From positions 5,022,001 through 5,086,000 of the forward strand of contig BSYQ01000001.1 of assembly GCA_030272585.1 (NCBI GenBank): a DNA stretch of 64,000 nucleotides. The letters are read 5' to 3'. The notes beneath the pieces were generated by a model that worked only from the letters and a program-made list of their open reading frames with translations, was not told the origin of the DNA and searched no databases. Below are positions 32,518-43,174 of the stretch, in pieces (positions within the stretch are counted from its first letter, which is position 1; each line of letters starts with the position of its first letter). The position numbers were made by a program, and so were the translations under genes. Source of the DNA: Bryopsis sp. KO-2023 (taxonomy: Eukaryota; Chlorophyta; Ulvophyceae; Bryopsidales; Bryopsidaceae).

Positions 32518-34287
32518 ATGCCAAAGCACAGCCCGATCATGTGGCGCAGCGGTGATAAAGCGGTTGAGGGAAAGGAGTCGAGTGGAAAACAATTGGGTGG
32601 CAGCGGAAAAACAAAAAGCAGTGGCGGCGAGAAAGGCGGAAAAGCGCAGAGTGGAACTCTCGCCGACGCTTGCCCACCCAGAGGGGAACCCAAACCACTT
32701 ATCACACCACCTAAGGCGAAAATCATGAAAACTCTCCCAGCTCCTTCGGTGCTTTCGAAACTTCGGAACTTCGAAACGTCGTTGCTGAAAGGAACCTCCA
32801 AGATCGTAATTCGCCCACCGACAGAGTTGCCGGAAAAACTGCCGGAAAAACCTAGTTCCAGAACAGGAAAAACACTCGACCGTGACGCCGACCCAGCTAC
32901 TCTCCAAGCTAGGTGTCAACGGTTACAAGACGATGTGTTGGAACTCCGGGCAGAACGCGACGCACAACGCGCGCGGGCGGATCAAGCAGAGAAGCACTTG
33001 AAAAAGTTCGAGGGTGCAGCTCAAAGACTCTGCAATCAAGTGACCAAACTTGAACACGATCTGAAAATCGCTCAACAAGCGAGAGGAACAGCCGAACAGG
33101 AGTTGAGACAGCTTCAAAAGGAACTCGACACTGCGAACCAGACGCAGAAAAAGCTGCAATCGCAGCTGACGAAACAGCAGCCACACCTGACGTCCACAGA
33201 CGAAAGGTCGGCCTGGCAAACGGCTGTGTACTCGTCCGAGGCACAGTCCGGTTTGATGAGCCGGTTACTCCACAGCGTTCCCGCACGTTTGGGGGACTAC
33301 GTGGAAAACCTTTGTCGGGCGACGATGGACGATATCATCGAGCAGGGTGCTGGAGCTGCTGCTGCGATCAGAGACGGAGAGGAGCCTGTCTACTACGGCA
33401 AAGGAAACGTTCCGGTTAACCACCGGCTAGCCGGGTATGACTATACGCAGGTGGACAAAACGCTCGAGAGGATCAGAAATCGTGCAGCGGGGCACTTCGA
33501 AGTTCCCGACGTTGCAGACGATATGATCTCTGAGCCACAACCCAGGAGAATCCGCGACCTGACCGGGGGACAGACCGGGGGAAAGACCGACGAAAAGTCG
33601 GCGCCCAAGAAAAGGAAGGAGAGAGAGGAAGAGGAGGCGCTCGCCGACATGTCCAAGAGGTTCAAGGACAGGCGTGGGGAAAAGCCACCGATCTGTTTGT
33701 GGTGCTATTCGCCGCCGGCGCTGGCGGATAGCTACGTGATCACCACATGCACGAGCCACACGGTGTGCCGAACCCACTGGAATCTCATGATAATCCTCGT
33801 GCGCTTATACGGGGTGTGGCAGGAACAGCGAATCGACCCGCCACAGGTTCAGCTGAAGGACCTACGTTTGGACATGCGGGAGCCAGACTTCCAGCCACTC
33901 CTTCAGGCTCCACCCACGACCCAGACTCTCACCGAGTGCTATCAGTGCTTGAGAAGGGACATGGGCTTTCCGAAAGGCCTTGCCCTGAAGCGCTTGGGTC
34001 CGTTGGTGAAAAAGTGGGCGGAGGAGTATGAGAAGCAGGAAAAAGAGAGAACACCCGAACCAGAAACAAAAGGAGAACAAGACCCAAAACAGGACGAAGG
34101 AAAAAGTCCTTTCGTGTCAAGCAGGAGTCCATCCTCGGAGCCCTCGTCTTTGGGACCTCTTCCTCCACCTGTGGATGAGGACTTCCCTCCTTTGGATTTG
34201 GACGAGGACGAGCCTCCGATCGACTTGGTGGAGGAGCCAGTCGATGACCCAGCTGACGAACCAGCTGAACAACCAGCCGGCGGCTGA
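32518..34287 (+). CDS. ORF3 of B2 (coiled coil plus RING-like motif)
   Basis: A 589-residue copy of the B1 protein at 25563-27332, with an identical predicted translation. Same CLWC, C-x2-H-x2-C-x2-H-W and CYQC ligands. It belongs to the duplicated unit, so it is not independent evidence of conservation. Confidence 0.85.
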   Translation: MPKHSPIMWRSGDKAVEGKESSGKQLGGSGKTKSSGGEKGGKAQSGTLADACPPRGEPKPLITPPKAKIMKTLPAPSVLSKLRNFETSLLKGTSKIVIRPPTELPEKLPEKPSSRTGKTLDRDADPATLQARCQRLQDDVLELRAERDAQRARADQAEKHLKKFEGAAQRLCNQVTKLEHDLKIAQQARGTAEQELRQLQKELDTANQTQKKLQSQLTKQQPHLTSTDERSAWQTAVYSSEAQSGLMSRLLHSVPARLGDYVENLCRATMDDIIEQGAGAAAAIRDGEEPVYYGKGNVPVNHRLAGYDYTQVDKTLERIRNRAAGHFEVPDVADDMISEPQPRRIRDLTGGQTGGKTDEKSAPKKRKEREEEEALADMSKRFKDRRGEKPPICLWCYSPPALADSYVITTCTSHTVCRTHWNLMIILVRLYGVWQEQRIDPPQVQLKDLRLDMREPDFQPLLQAPPTTQTLTECYQCLRRDMGFPKGLALKRLGPLVKKWAEEYEKQEKERTPEPETKGEQDPKQDEGKSPFVSSRSPSSEPSSLGPLPPPVDEDFPPLDLDEDEPPIDLVEEPVDDPADEPAEQPAGG

Positions 34288-34570
34288 GATGGCTTCTGGA
34301 GTGACAACGAAAAGCAGACCAAGCCGGAGACCAAGCTACCGTCCAAGCCAGAGACCACGCCTCAAGACAGAACGGGGTTTTTCTGTGGGTTGATCATGGG
34401 TTTGGTTTGGGATTTTTCATAGGTTTGTTTGGGGTTTAGTTTGACGTTTAGTTGGGGTTTTTGTTGTGGGTTTGTTTGGGGTTTCTTTCTCTTCTCGTTC
34501 GACCTTTTTCTTTCTTTCTTTCCAGGGTTGTGACGGGTGTGGACACCCTCTCGTGGGGGGGGGGACAAAT

Positions 34571-34675
34571 TGATAGTAGAACTCGGGTTTAGGGTTATGT
34601 TGTAGTACAATTGGGAGTACGACAGGGTTTATAGGGCAGGGGGCCCTCCTGTAAAAATTATCTTTCCCAGTGACA

Positions 34676-34710
<35 letters not shown>

Positions 34711-34739
34711 TGTGTGCTTGTGTCTCGGGGTCCTGTACC
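34571..34739 (+). repeat. Truncated LTR of B2 with CT/GT microsatellite
   Basis: Duplicate of 27616-27784, again ending in CCTGTACC before a P MITE. Confidence 0.7.
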
Positions 34740-35812
34740 CATACTATGGACGTGATCGGAAATGATCGGCCGTCCATTTTCGATGTCAGGACAGGTCGTT
34801 TCACTGATCTGACCTGACACGATCTCGTTCCACATGATTCTAAAAATGATCGGTTTTTTTTTTTTTTTTTTTTACCGATCATGATCGATGATCGTGATCG
34901 TGATCGGCCGATTAAAACCTGATCGATGATCGTGATCGGCCGATCAAAGCCTGATCGTGATCGGGATCGGGCTTCCGATTATCGATCTGATCGGCAGCTC
35001 CGATCACGACCACGATCACGATCAAGCGTCGCGACCTGTCGGCACGTGATCGGTCGATCAAGATCGGTGAAACGCCGATTGATCGGCCGTTGATCCGATC
35101 AGCTCCGACCATGATCGGCCATGGATCCATTGATCGGAATTTAATTTAAGATTCCGATCATGATCGGTCCCATAATCAATTGATCGGTCAAATGATCGAT
35201 CTTACGAAAATGCCCACAAGTCACCACCCGAAGGTGTTTCTGGAGGTGTAAGGATTCGAACCTAGGACCTCACTGACTGGAATCAAGCAAATCGACGCTT
35301 AGACCACTCTGAGCTACGGTAAGAGTGTGCTCCGTGTCATTATATACCTGATCAGTCAGTCCGACAAACTGAGGTATATAATAACACGGAGGACCTAGTG
35401 ATCGTGGTTCAGGGTGGTCCAAGCGTTGATTTGCTTGATTCCAGTCAGTGAGGTCCTAGGTTCGAATCCTTACACCTCCAGAAACACCTTCGGGTGGTGA
35501 CTTGTGGGCATTTGTGATGGACCGATCAATTGACCGATCAATTGATCATGGGACCGATCATGATCGGAATCAATTGATCATGATACCGATCTGATCGGCA
35601 GCTCCGATCCCGATCACGATCTCGATCAAGCGTCGCACCCTGTCGGCACCTGATCGGCAGTTTTTGATCGGCCGATCACGATCAGGCCGATCAAAAACTG
35701 CCGATCAGGTTGGGCGACCGATCAGATCGGTGATCGGCCGATCGTGATCGATGATCGGCCCTGCCAGACCTGATCGGCGACCGATCAGATCGGTGATCGG
35801 ATCCATAGTATG
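34740..35812. mobile_element. P4, duplicated P element with internal deletion
   Basis: 1073 bp, same TIRs and target duplication CCTGTACC (34732-34739 and 35813-35820) as P3. It lacks 58 bp near its right end, where GATCGG-type repeats flank the lost piece. One further base differs (CCC versus CAC near 35605). Confidence 0.9.
35207..35515. ncRNA. Head-to-head tRNA-like units in P4
   Basis: Same as in P3 at an offset of 6955: good left unit on the minus strand, right unit with eroded A box, intact B box (35459-35469) and no T4 run. Confidence 0.5.
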
Positions 35813-38800
35813 CCTGTACCCCTATCAGAGAAGGTATTGCACCCGGGTATCGACCCAAGGATCAAGACTGTCCTCACAACTTTTCAGGATGTTTTCCCGA
35901 AAGACTTACCACCCGGAATCCCTCCAGTGCGGAAAGGCCACGAATTTAAGGTGGACCTGGAGGATGAGCAAATGACCCCAATCCACCGACCTTTGTACAA
36001 ACTTTCTCCGGCGGAGCTGGATGAAGTCAGGTCGCAAGTGGATTATCTCCTCGAACAAAGGAAAATCCGTCCCTCCGAGAGTCCCTGGGGTGCGCCCATA
36101 CTCTTTGTTCCAAAGAAAGACGGAGGACTTCGGATGTGTGTGGATTACCGTTGGATAAACAAGTTCACGGTTAAAAACAGATATCCACTGCCGCTTCCTG
36201 AGGAGTTAATGGACCGTCTCGCGAGGGCAAAGATCTATACGAAGATCGACCTTCGCTCGGGCTACTGGCAATTCCCCGTTCGACCCAAGGATACTCCCAA
36301 GACAGCATTCCGGACAAGATACGGACATTACGAGTTTCTCGTTTGCCCGTTCGGAATGACCAACTGTCCAGCCCAGTTCCAGACAATGGTTCAGGATCTG
36401 TTGGGCGAGTTCCTTGACGACTTTGTTGTGGTGTTCATCGACGACATTCTGGTATTTTCCAACTCAGTGGAAGACCATGTCGAACACCTTAAATTGGTCT
36501 TTGAACGGTTGCGGAAACATAAGCTGTACGCGAAAGCCAGTAAGTGCGAAGTAGGAGTCTTAGAGACGGACTATTTGGGGTACCATTTGTCCGGGAAAGG
36601 CCTTCAACCGATGCAGGATAAGGTGGAGGCTATTCAACGTTGGAAGGAGTTAACTTCGGTAACTGATGTATGAAGTTTCCTGGGAATGGTTTCTTACTAT
36701 CGTAAGTTCATTCCTGAGTTCGCTAGGATTGCGAGTCCCTTGACAGATCTGACAAAGAAAGATACTGTTTGGGAATGGGGACAGAACCAGCGCAAAGCCT
36801 ATAACGAACTTAAGGATCGGATTCGCCGTGCACCGATTCTACTCCTTCCTGATCCGGCGAAAGAATACACCGTGATAACGGATGCATCCGGAACTGCGTA
36901 TGGAGCAGTTCTGACCCAGGACCACGGGAAAGGTTTGCAACCTATTGCTTACCTTTCTAGACGATTAAAACCAGCTGAAACGCGATACTCCGCATACGAG
37001 CGGGAGCTGGGGGCGATAGCTTATGCTCTAGCCCAATGGCGACATTATCTCGAGGGATGCCATGGGGGTGTGACGGTGTTGACAGACCACAAACCCATCA
37101 CCCACTTCATGACCCAGGCAACTTTGTCGCGGACCCAAACCCGGTGGATGAGGTCAGGGTTTTTCGATTCCATAGGTCCAAAAATCGTCTACATCCAGGG
37201 AAAAGCCAACGTTTTGGCAGATGCATTATCCCGGAGCCTTCCAGGTCAGCCGGACCAAATAAAAAACCTCTCCACTTGGGAAGTGGCAGAGAAGGACACA
37301 TGGAAAGAGGCTTTGAGAAGCGACACAAAACTCAAGCCTATTTTCGAGAAAATGGAACGAGGGGTTTCTCCGCAGTATCAACTTGAGGACGGTTTTCTGT
37401 ATTATACCAGAACAGAAACAGGTCCAAGTTTACTTGTGGTCCCCGAGGACTTTCAAAAACGGATTTTGGATGAGCACCATGACGTGCCATGTGCCGGACA
37501 TGTTGGAGCAGACCGCATGACCGAGGTACTTACCCGCAACTACTGGTGGAAAGGCGTTGGGCTAGACATCAAGACATACGTGAAAACGTGTCCAACATGT
37601 CAGCTTAACAAATCGGACTTGCAACGACAGAAAGGTCTTTTGCAGCCGTTGCCGATTCCAGACCAGAAATGGGAACAGATCACGACGGATCTCGTTACCG
37701 ACCTACCGTCTTCCCATGGCTTCACTGCAATCGCTGTCTTTGTAGACCGATTGACGAAGTATGCGAGGTTTGTACCCTGCAACAAGACTATCACGGCGCC
37801 GGAATACGCCAAGCTGTTCGTGGAGAACATATACAAGCATTACGGACTACCTAAAGTAATAGTTTCGGATCGGGACCCAAGGTTCACAAGTCTTTTCTGG
37901 ACCTCCCTTTTCAAACTTTTAGGTACCCAACTCCGAATGAGTACTGCATACCATCCTCAGACGGATGGGCAGTCGGAAGTCACAATTCGGGTGTTGGAGG
38001 ATTTCTTACGTCCGTACGTGGAACGGTATCCAGACCGTTGGGTGGATTATTTGCCGACGGCTGAGTTTGCCGCAAATAATTCACGGAATGTCTCCACCGG
38101 CTACGCGCCAGCCCACTTGTTATATGGACAGAACATGGGGCAGATAGTTGTTGCAAGAAAAGGAGTTCGAACGGGAGAGCAATCGGAAATGGCGGCTGAG
38201 ATGGTTCGTAACATGAACGAACAAATGCGAATGGCGAAAGCTAAATACGCAGAAGCACAGACTCGTATGTGCAACTCAGCAAACAAACGTCGAAGGAAAG
38301 TGGATTTTCAGGTTGGGGATGAAGTGCTGGTTAAAAGCAAGTTTATTCCCCTTGCTTCACTTCAGAAAATTCCGCCGAAAATTCGCCGACGCTTTGTTGG
38401 ACCTTTCCGGGTGACAAGCCGTATTGGGGCTGTTGCCTACCGACTCGAACTACCGGAGCACTGGACAATCCACTCGACTTTTCACGTGTCGAAGTTGAAG
38501 GCTTACTCTCGACTTCGTGACGATCAGCGAGAGATAGAAGTTCCAGGGGGGGAACTAGTGGATGGAACCATCGAGTTCGAGGTCGAACGCATCCTCAGAG
38601 ACCGGGGCACTACTCGAAAGGAGTACCTGGTTTTGTGGAAGGGTTACGACTTGATGGAAGCCACCTGGGAGCCAGAGAGCCACCTGGCCAATGCTCAGGA
38701 CTTGCTCAAGGAATACTTAGCCAACAAACCGGAGAACAGACAGAGGACCCAGTCTAAGGAAAAGACTACGGAAAAGACTAAGAAAAAGACTAAGACCCAA

Positions 38801-38818
38801 CGGAGAACCCGAACCTAA
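35813..38818 (+). pseudogene. pol: Pol of B3 (5'-truncated)
   Basis: It starts in the same pol position as B2 and has the same TGA (36671-36673). After about 37833 it diverges from B2 at many positions, with an extended Lys/Thr-rich C-terminus (repeated EKTTEKTKKKTK). RT, RNase H, integrase and chromodomain are otherwise recognisable. No gag or protease. Confidence 0.92.
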
Positions 38819-39906
38819 GTAGGGGTCATGTCCACTCTAGTTAGTCTTTGCTTGATACTATCTTTCTCGCGAGAAGAGACATATTAAGTAAAGGAAGTCT
38901 ACTTGGAGAACTATCCACAAAGGGATACCAAGCTGACTTGAGATAAAAACTGCCAAGCAGAACTTGTGGAAAAATCTGGAACAGATCCCAGTCTTTTCCT
39001 ACGAACGGGTAGTACTTTTATCTATTGACCAGAACTACGACGGTTCGCAGAACGGGTCTAGGGTCAGTTCTACCTCCGGGGAGGCTCACTCAAAATACAG
39101 GCCAAAACGCTTTTAGCGACCGATATCAAGGGATGGCGACATTGGATCAAGTGTTGGGTTAATGTCGACCTTGATTGTGAGGGACCTGGATTGCGAGTGG
39201 GACTGAGAGGATTTGAGCAAGGGAGAGTAAAATCAAACGGGCACAAACCCGCGAGTGAGGGCGATCCCAATAGGGCATTCCCTTCACTAAGGCGCAGAGC
39301 TCATACGCCTAACCGCTGGTACCCACAGCACTTGACAGGAGCACATGTATCATGGCCGTGGAGATGAACATGCCTGTGCCCTACCTTCCGGCAGAGTTGC
39401 CGGACGAACACTAGAACAGACATGGAGAAAAGACTGGAGCCAAGTCTAACGAAAAGACTAAAGAAACGTCCATGGAAAAGACTAACGACAGTCTATGGAC
39501 CAGACGAGCGAAACGTCTCAAGACAAAATTGGAGACACGTCTGAAGGAAAAACTGGAGAAAAGTATGGGAACCGAATGGAGAAAAGCCAAGGAACAGAAC
39601 AAGAGAAAGAACTGCCAACGGATGTGCAGTCCAAACTCGTGCCAGGAGCTGTCCGAGTTGCCAGCCAAACCAGAGACCAAGACCAAGACCAAGATCAAGA
39701 CAAATAGGAGGTTTTGTTTGGAGTTTTTCCTCGGGATTTGTTTGGGGTTTTTCATGGGGTTTGTTTGGGGTTTTGTTCCGGGTTTATTTTAGTTTTAGTT
39801 TCCTTTCTAGTTTGATATTTCTTTTCTTCTTTTCTTTCCTTTTCTTTCTTTTCTTTTCTATGTTCGTCACGGGTGTGGACACCCTCTCGAGGGGGGGGGG
39901 ACAAGT
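38819..39906 (+). other. Degenerate 3' region of B3, ORF3 missing
   Basis: The start resembles the B1/B2 pol-ORF3 spacer, but the ORF3 itself is absent. Only a short remnant with PAELPDEH (compare PTELPEKLPEK in ORF3) followed by a stop is visible near 39400, then TCTAAAGAAAAGACT-like repeats and the polypurine tract (G9 at about 39892-39900). Confidence 0.65.
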
Positions 39907-40072
39907 TGATAGTAGTGGGCGTGGGTTTGATGGGATATAGTACGATTAAGGGTAATGTGTACGACAGGGTTTAGAGGGCTAGGGCCCTTCCTGTAAAAAT
40001 TATTCTTGCTAGTAACCTGTAGCTTCCCTAAGGGGGAGCGCCTGTGTTTCGAAGGCCTTAGGGCCTATATCA
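39907..40072 (+). repeat. 3' LTR of B3, right boundary uncertain
   Basis: Starts TGATAGTAG after the polypurine tract and shares scattered blocks with the B1 LTR (GTACGACAGGGTTTA, CCTGTAAAAATTAT). The end at a TATATCA is a guess. Sequence beyond it belongs to element E or its promoter: a TATAAATG lies at about 40084. Confidence 0.5.
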
Positions 40073-40182
40073 GTTGGTGCTGTATAAATGGGAGATTTAG
40101 TAGGACATGGAAACAAGTGACAGGGAGTCTCAGGGAGTGGTGGAGCGCACCCAGTGCGATCTGGAGTGAGAGTGTGGGAAGG

Positions 40183-41457
40183 ATGCAAGGAGTGGAGGGG
40201 ATACTCAAGGGAGGACTGTGGGTTGGAGTGGTGTTAGTACTGAATCTGAGCCTTTGGATGGCGTACGAGTTGGCACATATAGTGAAGGTAATGGGAAAAC
40301 TGCCAATGTTCCGTTTATTGGGAGACCTGTGGAATTTTCTGAACACTATGTTCGGGAACCTGACAAAAGGAGGAGCTCTGGAAGAGAGAAGGGGGAAAGA
40401 AGAGAGCAAACTATTGGAGGAGATTAAGGAATTAAAGGCTGGGTTAAAGGTGCAAGAGTTGAGAATGGAAGCTGAGAGATTGAAGACTCAGGGGGAGAAA
40501 CTGTTGGATCTAGGGGAGGTAAAAGAGTCAGGGCAGAAAAGGGGGGAGGAGGAGAGACAGGGGCCTGTTTTGGGGGGGTGGAAATGCGCGCAAAGTGCGT
40601 TGGAGAGCAGGGGAAATGTGGGGCAGCCAGGGTGGAGGGGGAGATCTAGGAGCCCTGCAAGAAGCGTAGGAGCACCCGGCAGAATTCTGGAGGTCCCAAG
40701 GGAAGCGGCACGTGACAGGGGGCGTTCTATGTCACCACTACGTGGTAGGTGGAGTGAGGAGACAAGTGGTGATACAACAGGGCATTTGTTGTGCAGAAAT
40801 TGTGGAAGGCGAGGACACAGCCTGATGGATTGTACCGAGAGGAAAAGGTGCACGTGGTGTGGGAGATTTGGGCACATCATACGGGAATGTAGGAAAAAAC
40901 AGGCGGGAGAACCCAATACTTGGACCCCGCTGGCGAGTGTAGTGGTGGAAGGAGAGTACAGCCCAAGGACGGAAATCTCGGGACCGTTGGAGGGGGGCAG
41001 TGATACTGAAATCGATTTGGCTCCCAGAAAAAAATTGATGTATACTCCGCTGAAGGTAAATGGAATACAACTGAAACATTGCTTGGTAGATACAGGAGCA
41101 GAAGTTAATTTGTTACCCACTTCAGAGTGCGTGAGATATGGGCTAGCATATGATAGGAGTGGGGGTGAGGACAGTGGGGACATCTTCGGATTTAATGGGG
41201 CAGTTAGTAAGGTGTTAGGGAAAACAACGCTTAACACCGTCATGGGACCAGTGGTCGAGGGGAAAGATTTGGAATACTTGGTCACCGCAGATGTGCAGAC
41301 GCCGGTGATAGGAATAACGGGACTGAGTACTTTGGGGTTGACAGTGGATTGTGTTCGAGGGGAACTGAAGGAGAAAAGTAGTGGCCGGTGTGTGAAATGC
41401 AGCATGGTGAACATGGGATCAAACAATGCTAAGAACCGAGAAAGCCGGTTGGGGTAG
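40183..41457 (+). CDS. gag: Gag-protease polyprotein of element E
   Basis: Start chosen at the ATG at 40183 (424 residues); the frame stays open further upstream without another clear ATG. Residues about 10-28 are a hydrophobic segment (LWVGVVLVLNLSLWMAYEL) that could span or bind a membrane. A coiled coil follows (about 65-115), then an Arg/Ser-rich stretch, two adjacent CCHC knuckles (CRNCGRRGHSLMDC and CTWCGRFGHIIREC) and an aspartic protease with LVDTGAEVNLLP. Protease thus lies in the gag frame. The RT frame is -1 with an overlap of only about 25 bases. The coding strand is strongly G-rich. The element family is not A, B or C. Confidence 0.8.
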   Translation: MQGVEGILKGGLWVGVVLVLNLSLWMAYELAHIVKVMGKLPMFRLLGDLWNFLNTMFGNLTKGGALEERRGKEESKLLEEIKELKAGLKVQELRMEAERLKTQGEKLLDLGEVKESGQKRGEEERQGPVLGGWKCAQSALESRGNVGQPGWRGRSRSPARSVGAPGRILEVPREAARDRGRSMSPLRGRWSEETSGDTTGHLLCRNCGRRGHSLMDCTERKRCTWCGRFGHIIRECRKKQAGEPNTWTPLASVVVEGEYSPRTEISGPLEGGSDTEIDLAPRKKLMYTPLKVNGIQLKHCLVDTGAEVNLLPTSECVRYGLAYDRSGGEDSGDIFGFNGAVSKVLGKTTLNTVMGPVVEGKDLEYLVTADVQTPVIGITGLSTLGLTVDCVRGELKEKSSGRCVKCSMVNMGSNNAKNRESRLG

Positions 41458-42606
41458 GCAGAAATGTGATAGAACTGGAACAACTCTGGGAGGTGGATGT
41501 TAGGCCTGGTGTGGTTCGAGAAAGTGATCAGAGTTATGCAATCAGGGCTGGTAAGCCAAAGGTAATAGGTCCATTGCAGTGGACAAGGATTTTTCTGCCA
41601 TATAAGATAAGAGTGGGTGAGTCGTGTACAGTTGTGTGTGCACTACAAAGAAAAGGTTTGGTAACGGGGGTATCGGTAACCAAACAGGGTGGGATTAGAG
41701 TGGAAATTTGGAATTCGTCAAGGACTGCGGTCAGTCTTACTTCAAAAACAGTGTTAGTGCGAGTTTTGGGGAAGGGGGACATGTGGCTAAAACAGTATGG
41801 AAAAACCAGGAGGATACAATGTGTTCAGCAAGACGTAGAGGGAATGTCAGAACAAGGTTTTGCTAAGTGGATTAGTGCAAAAGTCAGGAGCAAGTTCAAG
41901 GAAGTTGGAGATTTGAGCAAACATCCCCTAAATAGCAAGATGAGCGAATTAACGGTGAGACGGGATGAGGTAAAAGTGATAGAGCCAGAAGGGGGGGGAG
42001 GTCAAACAGAGTATAAGATGGAAGAGGTGGCCGATAGGGGAAAGGTGGATGATTTACTTCGACAATATTTAAGGATGGGTTACATCAGGAGGGCGTCGGT
42101 AGGTGAAAAACTGTTTTTGAGCCCTATTTTACCTATCAAAAAGGAATCGGGTGACTATCGGATCACCAATGATTATAGGGTGTTGAATTCTTATTTTGAC
42201 ACCAGTAACACAGTGCAAGTGGACACGTGGCGCAAGATAACGCAGGTTAGACGCGAGTGGAAGTTTTACACAAAAATAGATCTCAAAGATGCGTTTTTTT
42301 CAGTGGGGATAGATAGGGATCTGCAGAGGTATTTTGGTTTTACTTGGGGTGAGGAGAGATTTGCCTGGACCAGGCTCCCACAGGGGTGGGCCTGGTCCAG
42401 TATATTTTTTTCAGAAAGGGTAGCACAAGTGGTAAGGGGGCTGGGGTGGATACAGTATGCAGACGATTTAATCATAGGGGCTACATCAAAAAGGGATCTA
42501 GCTGTGAAGATATTGCAATTATTCAGTAGGTTGCAACAATTTGGGATGAAAGTAAACACAGAAAAGATAAATTGGTGCTCCACTGAAACGAAGTTTATTG
42601 GGTATG
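41433..42606 (+). pseudogene. pol: Pol of element E, first part (reverse transcriptase)
   Basis: RT motifs: DYRVLNSYFD, KIDLKDAFFS, FAWTRLPQGWAWSS and the catalytic YADDLIIG (not FIDDIL as in A and B). The frame is -1 to gag. It is cut by element D at 42602-42606 within KFIGY. Removing D with one GTATG copy joins it in frame to 53180-55343. Order RT, RNase H, integrase rules out copia-type elements. Confidence 0.85.
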
Positions 42607-43029
42607 TGTTAGTCTTTTAGCGCTATACGAGGTAGTTTGGGATAGAGCCGAGGGTGGCTGACGCATGTGGGTTCACGAGTAAGACAGATTAGACCCAGAG
42701 TTTGGGGCATGCGTCAGCGTACTACACTTAGGGGTACTTAAGAGGCCCACTCGTTGTTTTGACACTCATAGTTACTTTGTAAGAACTCGGGATTCGTGGG
42801 ATTGGTGTGTTCCCGCTTGTGTGTGTGTTTGTGTGTGTGTGTGTGTTAAGTGTTTGCCTGACGCAATCACTTCCCAACCTAAGTGCTCTAGTAGCGTTCA
42901 CAACCGCGCTAGCTAGAGAGTTGTCTAAAGCAACAAATCCCACAAGTATACTTGCGTTAGCCAACAAGTTATCACGAATCCAACCAACACAGCCGACCAC
43001 TATTGCGTCACCCACAAGCTTCACTATCA
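42607..43029 (+). repeat. 5' LTR of D
   Basis: TGTTAG...CTATCA, 423 bp; matches 52757-53179 and, apart from a (GT)n length change and scattered differences, the LTR of A. Confidence 0.95.
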
Positions 43030-43031
43030 AT

Positions 43032-43043
43032 TGGTTTCGGAGC
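43032..43043 (+). other. Primer binding site of D
   Basis: TGGTTTCGGAGC two bases after the LTR end, as in A. Confidence 0.8.
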
Positions 43044-43174
43044 GAGGCAAGAACTTTAAGTTCTTGAGATCGAAACTTGTGAACGTGGCGCAACAAACGT
43101 TTTTGTTTGTTTGTTTGGTAGAGAGAAACTCCAACCGTGGTTGTTGAGTACTCCCAAATAGTGGCTGAGAGACC

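Larger units (their letters stand above)
23959..37810 (+). repeat. Tandem duplication of about 6.9 kb (two units)
   Basis: Unit 1 is 23959-30913 and unit 2 is 30914-37810. Each holds the integrase/chromodomain part of pol, ORF3, LTR, a P MITE and the RT part of the next pol. Offset is exactly 6955 up to the MITE and 6897 after it, the difference being a 58-bp deletion in P4. Only a handful of base differences separate the copies. P3 and P4 share the same target duplication, confirming duplication after insertion. Confidence 0.92.
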
